Shown piece by piece: positions 47,164 through 58,200 of a DNA stretch of 64,000 nt (its first letter is position 1; each line of letters begins with the position of its first letter). The stretch comes from Tepidibacter mesophilus (GTDB lineage: Bacteria; Bacillota; Clostridia; Peptostreptococcales; Peptostreptococcaceae). Position numbers and translations under genes: made by a program. The stretch covers positions 1 through 64,000 of the forward strand of contig NZ_BDQY01000013.1 of NCBI RefSeq assembly GCF_002724055.1. Direction: 5' to 3'. The notes beneath the pieces are model-generated. The model was not told the origin of the DNA. It worked only from the letters and a program-made list of their open reading frames with translations, and searched no databases.

Positions 47164-49629
47164 ATGAATAATACTAAAAAAGTTTTATCAGTAGCTTTAG
47201 CAGGAGCGTTAGCTTTTGGATCAATGGGAGCGGCTTTTGCTGCAATGCCAGAGATGAAAGAAGATACAGATAAAAAGGTATCAGAAGCTGTAGAGAGGCT
47301 ATCAGCTTTTGGAATAGTAAATGGTATGGACGATGGAAAATACCATGAAGAAATGAAAGTTACAAGAGAGCAGTTTGCTAAGTTATTAGTAGAGACATTA
47401 GGGCTTGGAAATGCAGCAAATGCAGCTAATGGTTCAACTCAATTTGCAGATGTTGAATCTTCAAGATGGTCATCAGGATATATCAATGTAGCAGTAGGAC
47501 AAGGACTAATTAAAGGATATCCAGACGGAACATTCAAACCAGCTCAAGAAGTATCTTATGCAGAAGCTGCGACAATGTTAGTTAGAGCATTAGGATATAA
47601 AGATGAGTATTTACCAGGAAGCTGGCCAGGAAACTATGTAGCTAAAGCTGCAGCAGTTAAAATAACTGATGATGTTAAATTCTCAAATGTATCAGGAACA
47701 GCTGATAGAGGAGAAGTAGCATTACTTGTAGACAACACATTAGATGCAAATGTAATAAAGGTTTCAAGTTATGAAGGCGGAACAGTTAAGTACTATGAAT
47801 CAGATGAATCTTTATTAAATGACAAACTAGATATAACTGAAAAAACTGATTTAAGATTAGTTGGAGATCAATTATTAGATTCAAGTATAGATAAAGATGA
47901 ATTAAGATTTAAAGATACAGAAGATAATTCAACAAAAGAATTAGATGTAGCTCAAGATGTTAATGCAGATGCTTTAATGGGACTTAAAGTAAAAGTATAT
48001 GTAAATGCAGATGATGAAGTAATATTTATGCAAAGAGATGGAAATGAAGATGTAGTTGTTGATGCGGTAGCTAGCAAAACTGCTAACGATGTTACATTAG
48101 TTGAAGAAGATGAAACTTATGATACTGATAATGCAACAGTATATACATTGGGAGATAGCTCAAATGAATTAGCTTCAAACATGTTAGGTAGATTCATAAT
48201 AGAAGGAGACGAAGTTGTATTTGCAAATGTAATAAAGCCAGAAGTAAATGCAATGGTAGTTAAATCAGTAGATAAAGATACTAAAGAAATAACAGGATCT
48301 ATAGAAACATCTGAAGATGAAACAGTAAACTTAGCAGATGATTATGATAAGTTTGAAATAAAAGATGTAAATGGAAAGAAATTAAGCTTAGAAGATATAA
48401 AAGCTAACAACGTAGTATATGTAACTAAAACTACAATAGAAGGTGACGACGTAGCTGTTGTAACAGTAGTTCAAAACAATACTATAGAAGGAAAATTAAC
48501 TAAAATCAAAAGTGATAAAATAGAAATAACTGACAAAGAATACAAAGTATCTGATGTATATGCAAATGCTACATTCTCAGTAGATAATGGAGATGAAATA
48601 AAAGATTATTCAGATGCATACACTAATGGAGATACAGATTTAGAAGATGCAGATGATGCAGATATAGTAGCAGTTAAGGATATGTTAGGAAGAGTATTAT
48701 ACTTTGCAACAGATATAGAGTCTACATCAGATGATATATATGGTGTAGTAACAAGAACTTATGCTGACAATGATAGAGTTAAGATATACGTACCAGCTAC
48801 TGGAGAAGAAGTAACATACAATCCAGAAGAAGAAGCTGATATAGCTACGCTAGTAGCAGGAGATTTCATTAAGTTCTCATTAAACAAAGATGGAGAAATA
48901 GCAGATGGAACTATAGACAAATCAGCTCAAGATGTAACTCTTGCAACAGGTGATTTAGGATCAAGCTCTATTAAACTAGATGATGGAACAGTATTATCAG
49001 TATCAGATTCATCTATCTTAATATCAGAAGAAGATGCGGCAGCAGGAATTTCAACAGATACAGACGATATATCTTTAATTAAGTGGGATGATATCAAAGA
49101 AGATACAGTTGGAGCAGTAGATGCTAAAGTATTCAAGAATGATAAAGGTGAAATAGAAGCTATAATATTCTTAAACAATGGAATATCAACAGCATCTGAT
49201 TCAAAAGAAGCAGCATATATAATAGATTCTTGGAAAAAAGGTTCAGACACTTATGTTAAAGTAGCTTTAACAAATGGAGAAATTAAAGAGTATAAATTAG
49301 ATGGAACTTCTATAGTTGACGAAAAAGGATATGTAGTAGAGTTCAAATCAAATGGAGAAATAGCAGTATCAACTGATACTAAATACACAAGTGTATCAGG
49401 AAAAGTATATGAGAAAGATGGAGATTACATCAGACTATACACAGATGCAAATGACAACGGAGTTTACGATGCTGGAGATACTTTAGGAAGCACTTACTAC
49501 AGAGTAGGTAGCGACACTTTAATATACGATGAGGCAGATAAGAAGAGAATATCTAACGTAACTAAGAACACAGATGTAGAAATAATAGTTGAAGATGGAA
49601 AAGAAATAAAAGTAATAGATATGAACTAA
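47164..49629 (+). CDS. S-layer protein 4, same amino-acid sequence as S-layer protein 3
   Basis: This 821-residue secreted SLH protein is a recent duplicate of the gene at 44348 and encodes the same protein. Its silent differences include agg-cta for aga-tta, gga for ggg and tac for tat near codons 47-60. Two of these (gga, tac) match S-layer genes 1 and 2, a hint of short gene conversion. Promoter and leader are duplicated with it. The EF-hand-like loop is at 49444-49479. The real silent changes argue against an assembly artefact. Confidence 0.93.
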   Translation: MNNTKKVLSVALAGALAFGSMGAAFAAMPEMKEDTDKKVSEAVERLSAFGIVNGMDDGKYHEEMKVTREQFAKLLVETLGLGNAANAANGSTQFADVESSRWSSGYINVAVGQGLIKGYPDGTFKPAQEVSYAEAATMLVRALGYKDEYLPGSWPGNYVAKAAAVKITDDVKFSNVSGTADRGEVALLVDNTLDANVIKVSSYEGGTVKYYESDESLLNDKLDITEKTDLRLVGDQLLDSSIDKDELRFKDTEDNSTKELDVAQDVNADALMGLKVKVYVNADDEVIFMQRDGNEDVVVDAVASKTANDVTLVEEDETYDTDNATVYTLGDSSNELASNMLGRFIIEGDEVVFANVIKPEVNAMVVKSVDKDTKEITGSIETSEDETVNLADDYDKFEIKDVNGKKLSLEDIKANNVVYVTKTTIEGDDVAVVTVVQNNTIEGKLTKIKSDKIEITDKEYKVSDVYANATFSVDNGDEIKDYSDAYTNGDTDLEDADDADIVAVKDMLGRVLYFATDIESTSDDIYGVVTRTYADNDRVKIYVPATGEEVTYNPEEEADIATLVAGDFIKFSLNKDGEIADGTIDKSAQDVTLATGDLGSSSIKLDDGTVLSVSDSSILISEEDAAAGISTDTDDISLIKWDDIKEDTVGAVDAKVFKNDKGEIEAIIFLNNGISTASDSKEAAYIIDSWKKGSDTYVKVALTNGEIKEYKLDGTSIVDEKGYVVEFKSNGEIAVSTDTKYTSVSGKVYEKDGDYIRLYTDANDNGVYDAGDTLGSTYYRVGSDTLIYDEADKKRISNVTKNTDVEIIVEDGKEIKVIDMN

Positions 49630-49640
49630 TTAAAAGCTTA

Positions 49641-49687
49641 AAAATAATAGCTGGTACAATTATGTACCAGCTATTATTTTTTTATGT
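49641..49687 (+). terminator. Terminator after S-layer gene 4
   Basis: AAAATAATAGCTGGTAC (49641-49657) pairs exactly with 49664-49680 around a 6-nt loop and runs into a T-tract. Confidence 0.93.
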
Positions 49688-49724
49688 TAATATTTAAATA
49701 GAAATATTTTCAATATAATATGTT

Positions 49725-49752
49725 TTGAATATACACTTCAAAAACTTATACT
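49725..49752 (+). promoter_or_regulatory. Likely promoter of the three-gene surface-protein operon
   Basis: TTGAAT (49725-49730), a 16-bp gap, and TATACT (49747-49752) stand about 50 nt before the next start. Confidence 0.55.
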
Positions 49753-49801
49753 AAATGCCGATATATAGAACATAATGTAAATATTTTAGAGGGGGGATAA
49801 T

Positions 49802-52255
49802 ATGAGAAAAATAAGCTTAATGTTAATATTTGCAATAATAATTACTATGATACCTATAGATATATCAAATGCTGTAGGGATTACAGATACTCTTAGTCTT
49901 AGAACTAGTAAAGAGACTATAAGTAAAAATCAAGTAGGAGTAAATTATGATACAGAATACATAGAAGTGGTATATGGATCTAGTTATACAAAAGATCCAT
50001 TAAAAGATATAAATACTAGTATAGATATACTAGTGAATGGAACTACAGATAAAGATAATTATAATTTTAGTGTGAATTTAACGGAGCATAAAATTAGAAT
50101 ATCTTCAAAGGATTCAAGTAGAAAGTTGAACCCTAATTCTTTATATACAGTACATATAGTTGCTGGATTATTTAAGGATAGTTCAAGTATTGCTAATCCA
50201 GAAATAAACTATAATTTTGTTACAAAATTTAATAATACAAGTCAAACTGGAATTATAGATAATACAGAGTATAGTGCAGGGACTATAATTTATACTTTTA
50301 TTGATGATATAGAGTTCAATTTTAATGCTAAAGATAATATTCAAAATTATATAACGCTAACATCTTCTTTAACAGATAATCTAAAGGATGAGACTTATGT
50401 GGCTGATAATATATCGAACTATGAATGGAATATAGATTCTACAGATAATAAGAAACTTATAGTTAAAAGAGAAGATTTAGGAGATTTTAAGGATCTTTCA
50501 AAATATACAGTTACTTTAAAGCCAAACTGTGTGTACCTTAAAAATGCAACTACTATATATAATCAGCAAAATATTATAAACTTTAGTACGGATAATATGA
50601 ATGATATAGTAAGTAGTACAGATCCTATTGATGGAGATGATAATATAGGCCTACATCCTATTATAAGTGTGAAGTTCAAAGACAAATATCCTATAGATAT
50701 TAATATAGACAAAACTAAGCTAAGTCTTATATCAGGAAGTGGAGTCACATATACTAATGTTCAAAATTATGTTTATGTTGATAATACATCTAATTCTTTG
50801 AAAATAGATATGAATAATTTATATAATGATACTAAATTTGAACTTTCAAAGAGTGAAGAGTATACTGTTAAATTAGCACCTGGAGCTATTGGATTACAAG
50901 GGAAATTGAATTCAAGCAATACTTTATTTAGGTACAATAAGGATATAACTTTTAAATTTCAAACTATAAAAGATAGACCTAAGATAGTAGAGACCTATCC
51001 TATTAATAGCTCATCAAATAGATTTGATGAAAATAAGTTACATAAAGAGTCGGATGGAACTTATTATTTAACAGCTAAATTTGAAGATTTAGATAAAGGT
51101 ATTGAATTATATAATGGAAATAAAACTCCTATTGGATTTACTCTTTATGCTGATGGAAGCAGTGAAAATTTGATAGATGAAACTAAGGAGCTTATCTTAG
51201 ATACAGAAACATATAGTTCCTCTAAAAAAACTTATATGTACATACCTATAAAAGAAAAACCAGGGGCTAACACTAAATACGATTGGTACGTTCCTGGAAA
51301 TATAGTAGAAAATGGAGCTTTAAATGAATCAGGAGAAAAACTTTTAAATAATGCACAGTCATTCTCATTCACAACAACTCCAATGCCGATAGTTTCAAAG
51401 ATTGTAGATGCTACTGTAGGTGAGGATTATGACGAAGATGAACCGATAATATTAGAAGGTGGAATGTTCTATTCAGGTGGAGTTAAGGTATACTTTGAAA
51501 ATGAATTTGGACATAAAGAAAGAGCTGAAAGAGTAGTTATAAATGGTAAAATAGCTAAGGTATATCTTCCGGATGGAAGTGACAGATTAGAACCTGGAAC
51601 TTATAAGATAATAGTTGAAAATGATGATAATCATAAAACAGTTGTAGAATTTGATACATTAAGCGTTATTAAAAAAGGTGATTTTGCTCCGCTAGAAGAT
51701 AAGAAAGTAATTAAAGATGATTCTAAGGGGAAAGTTGAACAAAATATGAAGGTTAGTGAAGATACTTTAATACTTAGTTCTTCGTATAAAAAAAAGAGTA
51801 GCTTAGAATTAGATTTAGATGAGATTATGGGAGAAGATAGTGTAGTTAGAAAAATAAAGTATGAGGGAAGTAAAAGTAGCGTACATTCAAATATTAATAC
51901 AAAGTCGAAGTATGCAAATATAGATATATACAATTTAAGACCTATTGATTATGATAGAGATAAGGATATTGTTGTATCTATTGGGAGAGTTGAACCGATA
52001 GTTATAGATAGTATAAAGAACAAGTTAAGATCAGTTCATGTAGTATCTGATTTTATACAGGTTACGGGAGATAATTTTACTTTTGAAAGTGTGAATATTA
52101 AAATTCCATATGAGTATGCAGGTGATAATATTAATGTTTTAAGATATGATGAAGAAATGAGAAATTGGTATACAGTTCCATTTAGTATCGATAGAGCAGA
52201 TAATAATGTATATATTAAATCAAGCAAAAAAGGAATATTTGTAGTTGTAGATTAA
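49802..52255 (+). CDS. Large secreted protein with Ig-like (SbsA/Big_5-type) domains
   Basis: This 817-residue protein has a signal peptide of about 24 residues (ISLMLIFAIIITMI). The body is made of beta-sandwich modules. Several have the bacterial Ig/SbsA pattern, in which P.D...I...P.I.V.F is followed by Y.V.L..G....N..L...F.FKF.T (for example near 270-390, with STDPIDGDDNIGLHPIISVK). Residues about 530-640 resemble an IPT/TIG module (ILEGGMFYSGGVKVYF). The C-terminal 150 residues are unassigned. It has no SLH, LPXTG or membrane anchor. AGGGGGG precedes the start, and the 2119-residue protein follows after 11 nt. An extracellular structural role is likely. Confidence 0.8.
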   Translation: MRKISLMLIFAIIITMIPIDISNAVGITDTLSLRTSKETISKNQVGVNYDTEYIEVVYGSSYTKDPLKDINTSIDILVNGTTDKDNYNFSVNLTEHKIRISSKDSSRKLNPNSLYTVHIVAGLFKDSSSIANPEINYNFVTKFNNTSQTGIIDNTEYSAGTIIYTFIDDIEFNFNAKDNIQNYITLTSSLTDNLKDETYVADNISNYEWNIDSTDNKKLIVKREDLGDFKDLSKYTVTLKPNCVYLKNATTIYNQQNIINFSTDNMNDIVSSTDPIDGDDNIGLHPIISVKFKDKYPIDINIDKTKLSLISGSGVTYTNVQNYVYVDNTSNSLKIDMNNLYNDTKFELSKSEEYTVKLAPGAIGLQGKLNSSNTLFRYNKDITFKFQTIKDRPKIVETYPINSSSNRFDENKLHKESDGTYYLTAKFEDLDKGIELYNGNKTPIGFTLYADGSSENLIDETKELILDTETYSSSKKTYMYIPIKEKPGANTKYDWYVPGNIVENGALNESGEKLLNNAQSFSFTTTPMPIVSKIVDATVGEDYDEDEPIILEGGMFYSGGVKVYFENEFGHKERAERVVINGKIAKVYLPDGSDRLEPGTYKIIVENDDNHKTVVEFDTLSVIKKGDFAPLEDKKVIKDDSKGKVEQNMKVSEDTLILSSSYKKKSSLELDLDEIMGEDSVVRKIKYEGSKSSVHSNINTKSKYANIDIYNLRPIDYDRDKDIVVSIGRVEPIVIDSIKNKLRSVHVVSDFIQVTGDNFTFESVNIKIPYEYAGDNINVLRYDEEMRNWYTVPFSIDRADNNVYIKSSKKGIFVVVD

Positions 52256-52266
52256 GGAGGGGAAAT

Positions 52267-55200
52267 ATGAAACGTATTAGTTGGATTAAAAGGGTTACAT
52301 CTTTTATTCTTGTTTTTATGATGGCTTTTGGGATGATTCCATGGAGTGATATATCATCTTATGCCTATGATGAATCTAGATATTATGTAGATCAAATAAC
52401 TATAACTAAAATTTATGAAGATGGAGGATACTCAGTTAAACAAACAAAAGTTACTGTAGAAGGAGCTTATCTTCAAGGTGCTTCTGTAGGTACTATGACA
52501 ATAACTGGGTATAATGAATTTACAAATAGAACAATGAATTCAGATTCAGTACTTGAATTTATAGTTGATGGAAATATAGTAGGAGATGCAATACGTGTGG
52601 GAAGTACAAAAATAGATATAGATATGATCACCATTCCTGCTCTTTCCAATATAGATAAAAGGAATGTAATAGCAGGAGAAGAAAAGCTTGTTCTTACTGG
52701 ACCAAATTTAAAAAAGTTAATAGATGAACCAGATAAATATAAAGCTTTTTATTCAAATGTCGCACAGGCAAACGGTAAGATTGCACTAAGTTTAATCGAA
52801 AAAGATGCTGTAAAGCAGGAATATGAAACAACTACAAATTTAACTGGAGTAGCTGGACTTCAAAATATAGTAATAACAAAAGAAGAAACTAAAGCTGGAT
52901 TAGCTTTCCCAAGCGGAAATAAAGATGTAAAGCTTACCATACAAAATACTTATCTTGAACAATTTAGATTAATAAATAAAATACAACCAGACACTCTTGA
53001 CATGAACCCAAATAGAGGTAAGGCAGGAGAAGGAAGTGAGATAGGGGATGAAATTTTATTTACGGCTAAAACTGGACTAGATAGATATGATGTATTTTTC
53101 TTAAAGGATTTGACTGATAAATTTACTAATGATAAAAAAGGTGTTAATACGGACTTTATTCCAAATGTTGATGGAAAACAAGTACTAAAAACAAATATTC
53201 CATATAAAAAGCCTGGAATAATAGAACCTGGAGAATATTTTGTAGTAATTACTAATGAGATACCACCTGGCAAAGATCCTAATAATGAAGTTACAATGCA
53301 GTATGTACTTCCTGAAAAGTTTACTATAATAGAAGCAGACCAAAAGATGAAAATAATAAATATAGCTCCTAATAGTGGACCCGATACAGGAATTAATGCT
53401 GAAATATCAGGACTTTTCTTTGGAACACTTAATATACCAGACTTAAATCCAAACGCTGGATCAAATTCTGGTATAGATGTAAAAAAACCAATTGCAGGTT
53501 CATCGGATGAAGTAATGGATATATCATATCCAGATTATGTTGATGGAAAGTACAAAGGAAAAGATATAGCTACAGTAGAAAGACAAGTTAAGGTAATAAT
53601 TGGTGATGTTGCAAAATTTGCAAGAAAGCCAAGTGATAATACTTCTTATGATTATAGTTTTTCAAATGTACTAGATAGGATACAAATAATAACACCTCAA
53701 GTCTCGGATGCAGAAAAAAATCCTGTAAAAGATGTAATTGTTGAGACTGTAACTACTATAACACTTAAATCAGGAGATAAAGTAACATTAAAGGATAGAT
53801 CAGAATTGAAAAATGGATTTACATATAATGCAAGTAAAATAACTCCAAGAATTGATAAAGTTATTCCAGAGAAAATACAAGTTACAAAAGAGAATAACAC
53901 TAAATATACATTAAGTGAAGATCGACTAATATCAATAGAAGGAGAGAATTTTTTAATAAATAAATATACAAAGCCAGATGGAACTGAAGAGGTTAGATAC
54001 CCAATAATAGAACTTGGAAATGATATAAGGCTTAATAAAAATAGTACTGGAACTAAATCAAATCCAGATTTATATTTAAAAATATTTGATAAAAGTGGGA
54101 ATGAACTTGATGGAAGTAAAGGAAACGAGGTAGGAAGCAAGATAATAGTTATAATTCCAAAACATTATAACTATAAGAATATAGATAAAGATGGAACGGT
54201 AATAAGTGAAGGTGAAGAAGATACATTCACTACAAACATTGGAAAAACACATGTGAAAGTGATAAATCCTATAAGAAATAGCAGCGAGGAAGGGCTTTCA
54301 GACAAAAAATTTGATGCTGTAGAATTTGTGGATGTAAACGATGATCCAGTAGTCAAAAGTGTAACGCCAAATATAGTTACTGTAGCTGGTGGAGAAGAAA
54401 TAAAAATAGAGGGTAGCAACTTTAAAGATGGAGTTAAAGTTTTTATAGATGGTGTGGAAGTTAAAACGATAAAACGTGAAGGTGATGGTCAAAAGATTAC
54501 ATTCACAGCACCTAAAGGAAGAGAAGGGACTACTCAGATTCAGGTTATGAATCCAAGTGGAGCAATAGCAATAGCTGATTTTACTTATGTTAAGACTTAT
54601 ACAGAGCCTAAACTTACTTCTTTTTCACCTAATAAAGGAAGTAATGGAATATTAGTTGTTGTAAATGGAGATAATTTTTTAAAGCCAGATCCGTCTACAA
54701 CAGATACGAGTGGAGCAAACATATTCAAACTAACAGGAACAAGAATACTATTAAGTGGAAGAGATATAAATGATTATTACAAGGATTCTAATAATAAAAT
54801 AAGTCTTCAAGATTTTAAATCAAAGGATGAAAAGATAATAAAGCCAACACAGGATGATTTAGTTGAAGTTGGAAGCTATTATCAAAGTGTGTTACTACAA
54901 GAAAAAGATAAAGCTAATAGTTTTTACACAATAGATACAAATACCAAAGGTGAGGTAACTTTATCTAATGGTAAAGATGAGAGTTATACAATAACAAAAC
55001 CAGTAACCCCAGGATCTACCACTGAATTTTATGCATTATCAGGAAAAGGAGTGCAATACAAGGTAGAATTATCCAGTGATGTAGATAAAGATATATTAAC
55101 TATAAAATATGCAAGTAATAACAGCGTAAAAACTGAGCTATACACAAAAACACCATATGTTATAGATGATGGAAAAATAGTAGGGCATAGAGTAAAAGTA

Positions 55201-58200
55201 ATAAGTAAAAATGAAATTCACTTTATAGTACCAATACTAGATGTTGAAAAATGGTACGATCTTACGGTGAAAAATCCAGATACAAAATCAGATACAAAAA
55301 GAGGAGAACAAGGATTTTACTACTTCAAAACTCCTAAGAAAAATCCTACTATAACAAAAATAGTTCCAAATCAAGGTTCTGTAGAAGGTGGATATACAAT
55401 AGATATTTACGGATCTGACTTTGAAGCTAATGGAGATATAAAAAGCCGTGTGTTCATAGGCGGAGTAGAAGTATTAGGTGATGATATTATAGTAAATACA
55501 GGTAAAACAAAAATGACAATAGTAGTACCTAAATATCCAGGAGATTTAAAACAAGAAATAGAGGGAGATAGAAAATCAGTACCTGTTGTAGTTTTAAACT
55601 CTGATGGAGGTAATGCTAAAGAAGAAAAAGGATTTACTTATGTTATACCAACAAGTAATCCTAAAATAACAAAAATACTTCCGGATTCGGGAAATGCTGC
55701 AGGTGGAGAAAATGTACAGATATGGGGATCTGACTTTAGATACTTTGAACCATATGTAGATACAAATGGAGATGCAGAATATGATGCTGGAGAAAAATAT
55801 CAAGATCTAAATAATAATGGACAGTGGGATAATTTAGAAGATCAAAGTGTATATGACACTTTAAAACAAGAATATGAAGAATTACTTAAAGATCCTAATG
55901 TAAGTGATGATGAAAAGGCTAAAAAAGACTATAGAAATATACTTCCAAAAGTGTACTTTGGAAAAGAAATAGCTGAGATAATAGATTTTTCAGATGGGTA
56001 TATATCAGTGAAAACACCAGTTGGACAAAGTCAAAGTGTAGATGTTCAAGTGGTGAATAATGATTATGGAACATCTAATAAATTTAAATTTAATTATAAA
56101 TCATCTTCTCCTCAAATAACAAGTATAATACCTAATGTTGGTAAAAAACAGGGAAGAGATAATGTTGAAATTCATGGTAAAGAATTTTCTAATAGTACAA
56201 TTAAAGTTGTAGATTCAAATGACTCAACTAAAATAGAAGACAAAAATATGCCATTAGTAAGATTTGGGGATATAAACGATAAGAATATATCTAATATAAC
56301 AATAAACCCAGGAGAATTAAACGCAGGAACTATAGTTGGTTCAAAAGGAAATACTAATGTAGGAAACTTAACTGTAGAATATAATGCTAATGATTCTAAC
56401 AATAAAGTATTATCATTAACTATAAAAGAAGAAGATAAGGAATATAAAACTGTTATTACAAATTATGATGATGAAACAATATATGTACCTGTAGAATTAT
56501 TAGAGCATACAGATACTGATGGTGGTAAAGAAAAATATGCAAAATATGAATTAGTTAAAATAAGTATAGATACATATGAAAGAAGAATTATAGTTGAAAG
56601 AGGATATTCTCCTCAAACCAATCTTTTAAATAGCGGACAAGTAGAAGTTAAAACTCCTTCTTATTACACAATAGGTCAAGTTCCTATAACTATAATAAAT
56701 CCAGATAAAGGTGAGGCGAGTGGAACTTTTGAATATAAAAATCCAGACAGTATCCCTGCAATTACAGAAATAACTAGGGATGGGCAACCTTCTGTACTTG
56801 ATACCACAAGCTATGGAAAAGACGTTAAAGTAGTCAAAGTAAACTATAAAGGCGGAAGTATAATAAGTGTAATTGGATCTGATTTTAGAGAGAATGCAAA
56901 GATATCTATAGGAAATATAATGGAAATTCCTTATGCAAATATGACTCCAAATCTTCCTAGTAAGCTTACATTTAAAATAGACGCTGTAGATGAAAGCGAA
57001 GTAGGAAAGCTTCATAAAGTAGTAGTTCAAAATGAGGACGGAGCATTTGCAAGCTCGGACGAATCAACAATACCTATATATATAGTGTTTACAAAAGGAG
57101 AGACTACTCCTAAAATAGATAAAATAACTCCAAATAAAGGTCTATCAAAAGGAGGAGAAAAGGTAGTTATAAAAGGTCTTGATTTTAGAGAGACTATGGA
57201 GGGCTATGAGCCTAAGAAAATAGCTGTATACTTTGGAGAAATAAGAGTTCCAGATAAAGACATTACGTTTATAGATTATAAAACTATAGAAGTAATAACT
57301 CCTAAACATGATCCAAAAACTGTAGATGTTAAGATAGAAAATCCTGATGGAGAAATTTCAAATTCGGTTGAATATACATATTTGAGTGATCCTAATATAA
57401 CTCAGATAGTAGATGCAAAGGATAATTCTATAAACATATCTACTATATATGTAGATGGAGGACAAGAAATACAGATAAAAGGAAATGACTTTATGTCTGG
57501 GGCTAGAGTTGTATTCAGTCCTGTTCTTAAAGAAGCTACAGATTCTGATACAGATACAATAACTATTGATGGTAAAAACTATGTTTTAGTATCTGGAACT
57601 GATGGCAGCGCTGAGTTTATGGATTCTCAGAATCTAAAAGTTACAACTCCTGCTGGAAAATTAGGATCTAAAGGGGTTATGATAATTAATCCAGATAAAG
57701 CTGGAAGTAATATATATGATATAGTTTATATAATAGATCAAATAGATGCCCCGACAGGTGTAAAGGCAGAGCTTATATACGATAAGTATATAAAAATAGA
57801 TTGGAATGAAGTAAAGGATGCAACGTCTTATGAAATATATGCAGTAGAAGATGATAAAGAAATGTATCTTGTTGGGACTACTGATTTGACTACATTTATA
57901 TACAGAGATGTAAAATCAAAGACTGACTATAGATTCATAATAAAGGCTATAGGAGAATTTGGATTATCAAAAGGGTCATCAAAAAGTAATGAAGTAACTA
58001 CTAAATCAGGATCAGGATATGAAGATAAAGATGGAGAAATAAATGAAAAAACAGTTGTAAATAGATCTGGTGATACTGTTAACGTGCTAATTGGAACGGA
58101 TGATTATGATGAGAAGGAAACTATTATAGATCTTACAAAAGGAGAATATGCAGGAGCAAAGGAAGTTGTTATAAGTATACCAGCAAGGGTTGCTACAAGT

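Larger units (their letters stand above)
47001..49634 (+). repeat. Tandem duplication, second unit (2634 bp)
   Basis: This is the counterpart of 44185-46818. Identity starts at TGTAATACAT (47001) and ends after TAATTAAA following the stop codon. The downstream terminator differs from that of unit one, so the copies sit in different 3' contexts. Confidence 0.9.

Noticed and set aside
44185..49634. Assembly artefact for the duplicated S-layer gene
   Set aside because: The copies differ at several silent sites and have different terminators and spacer, which a collapsed or repeated contig would not show.
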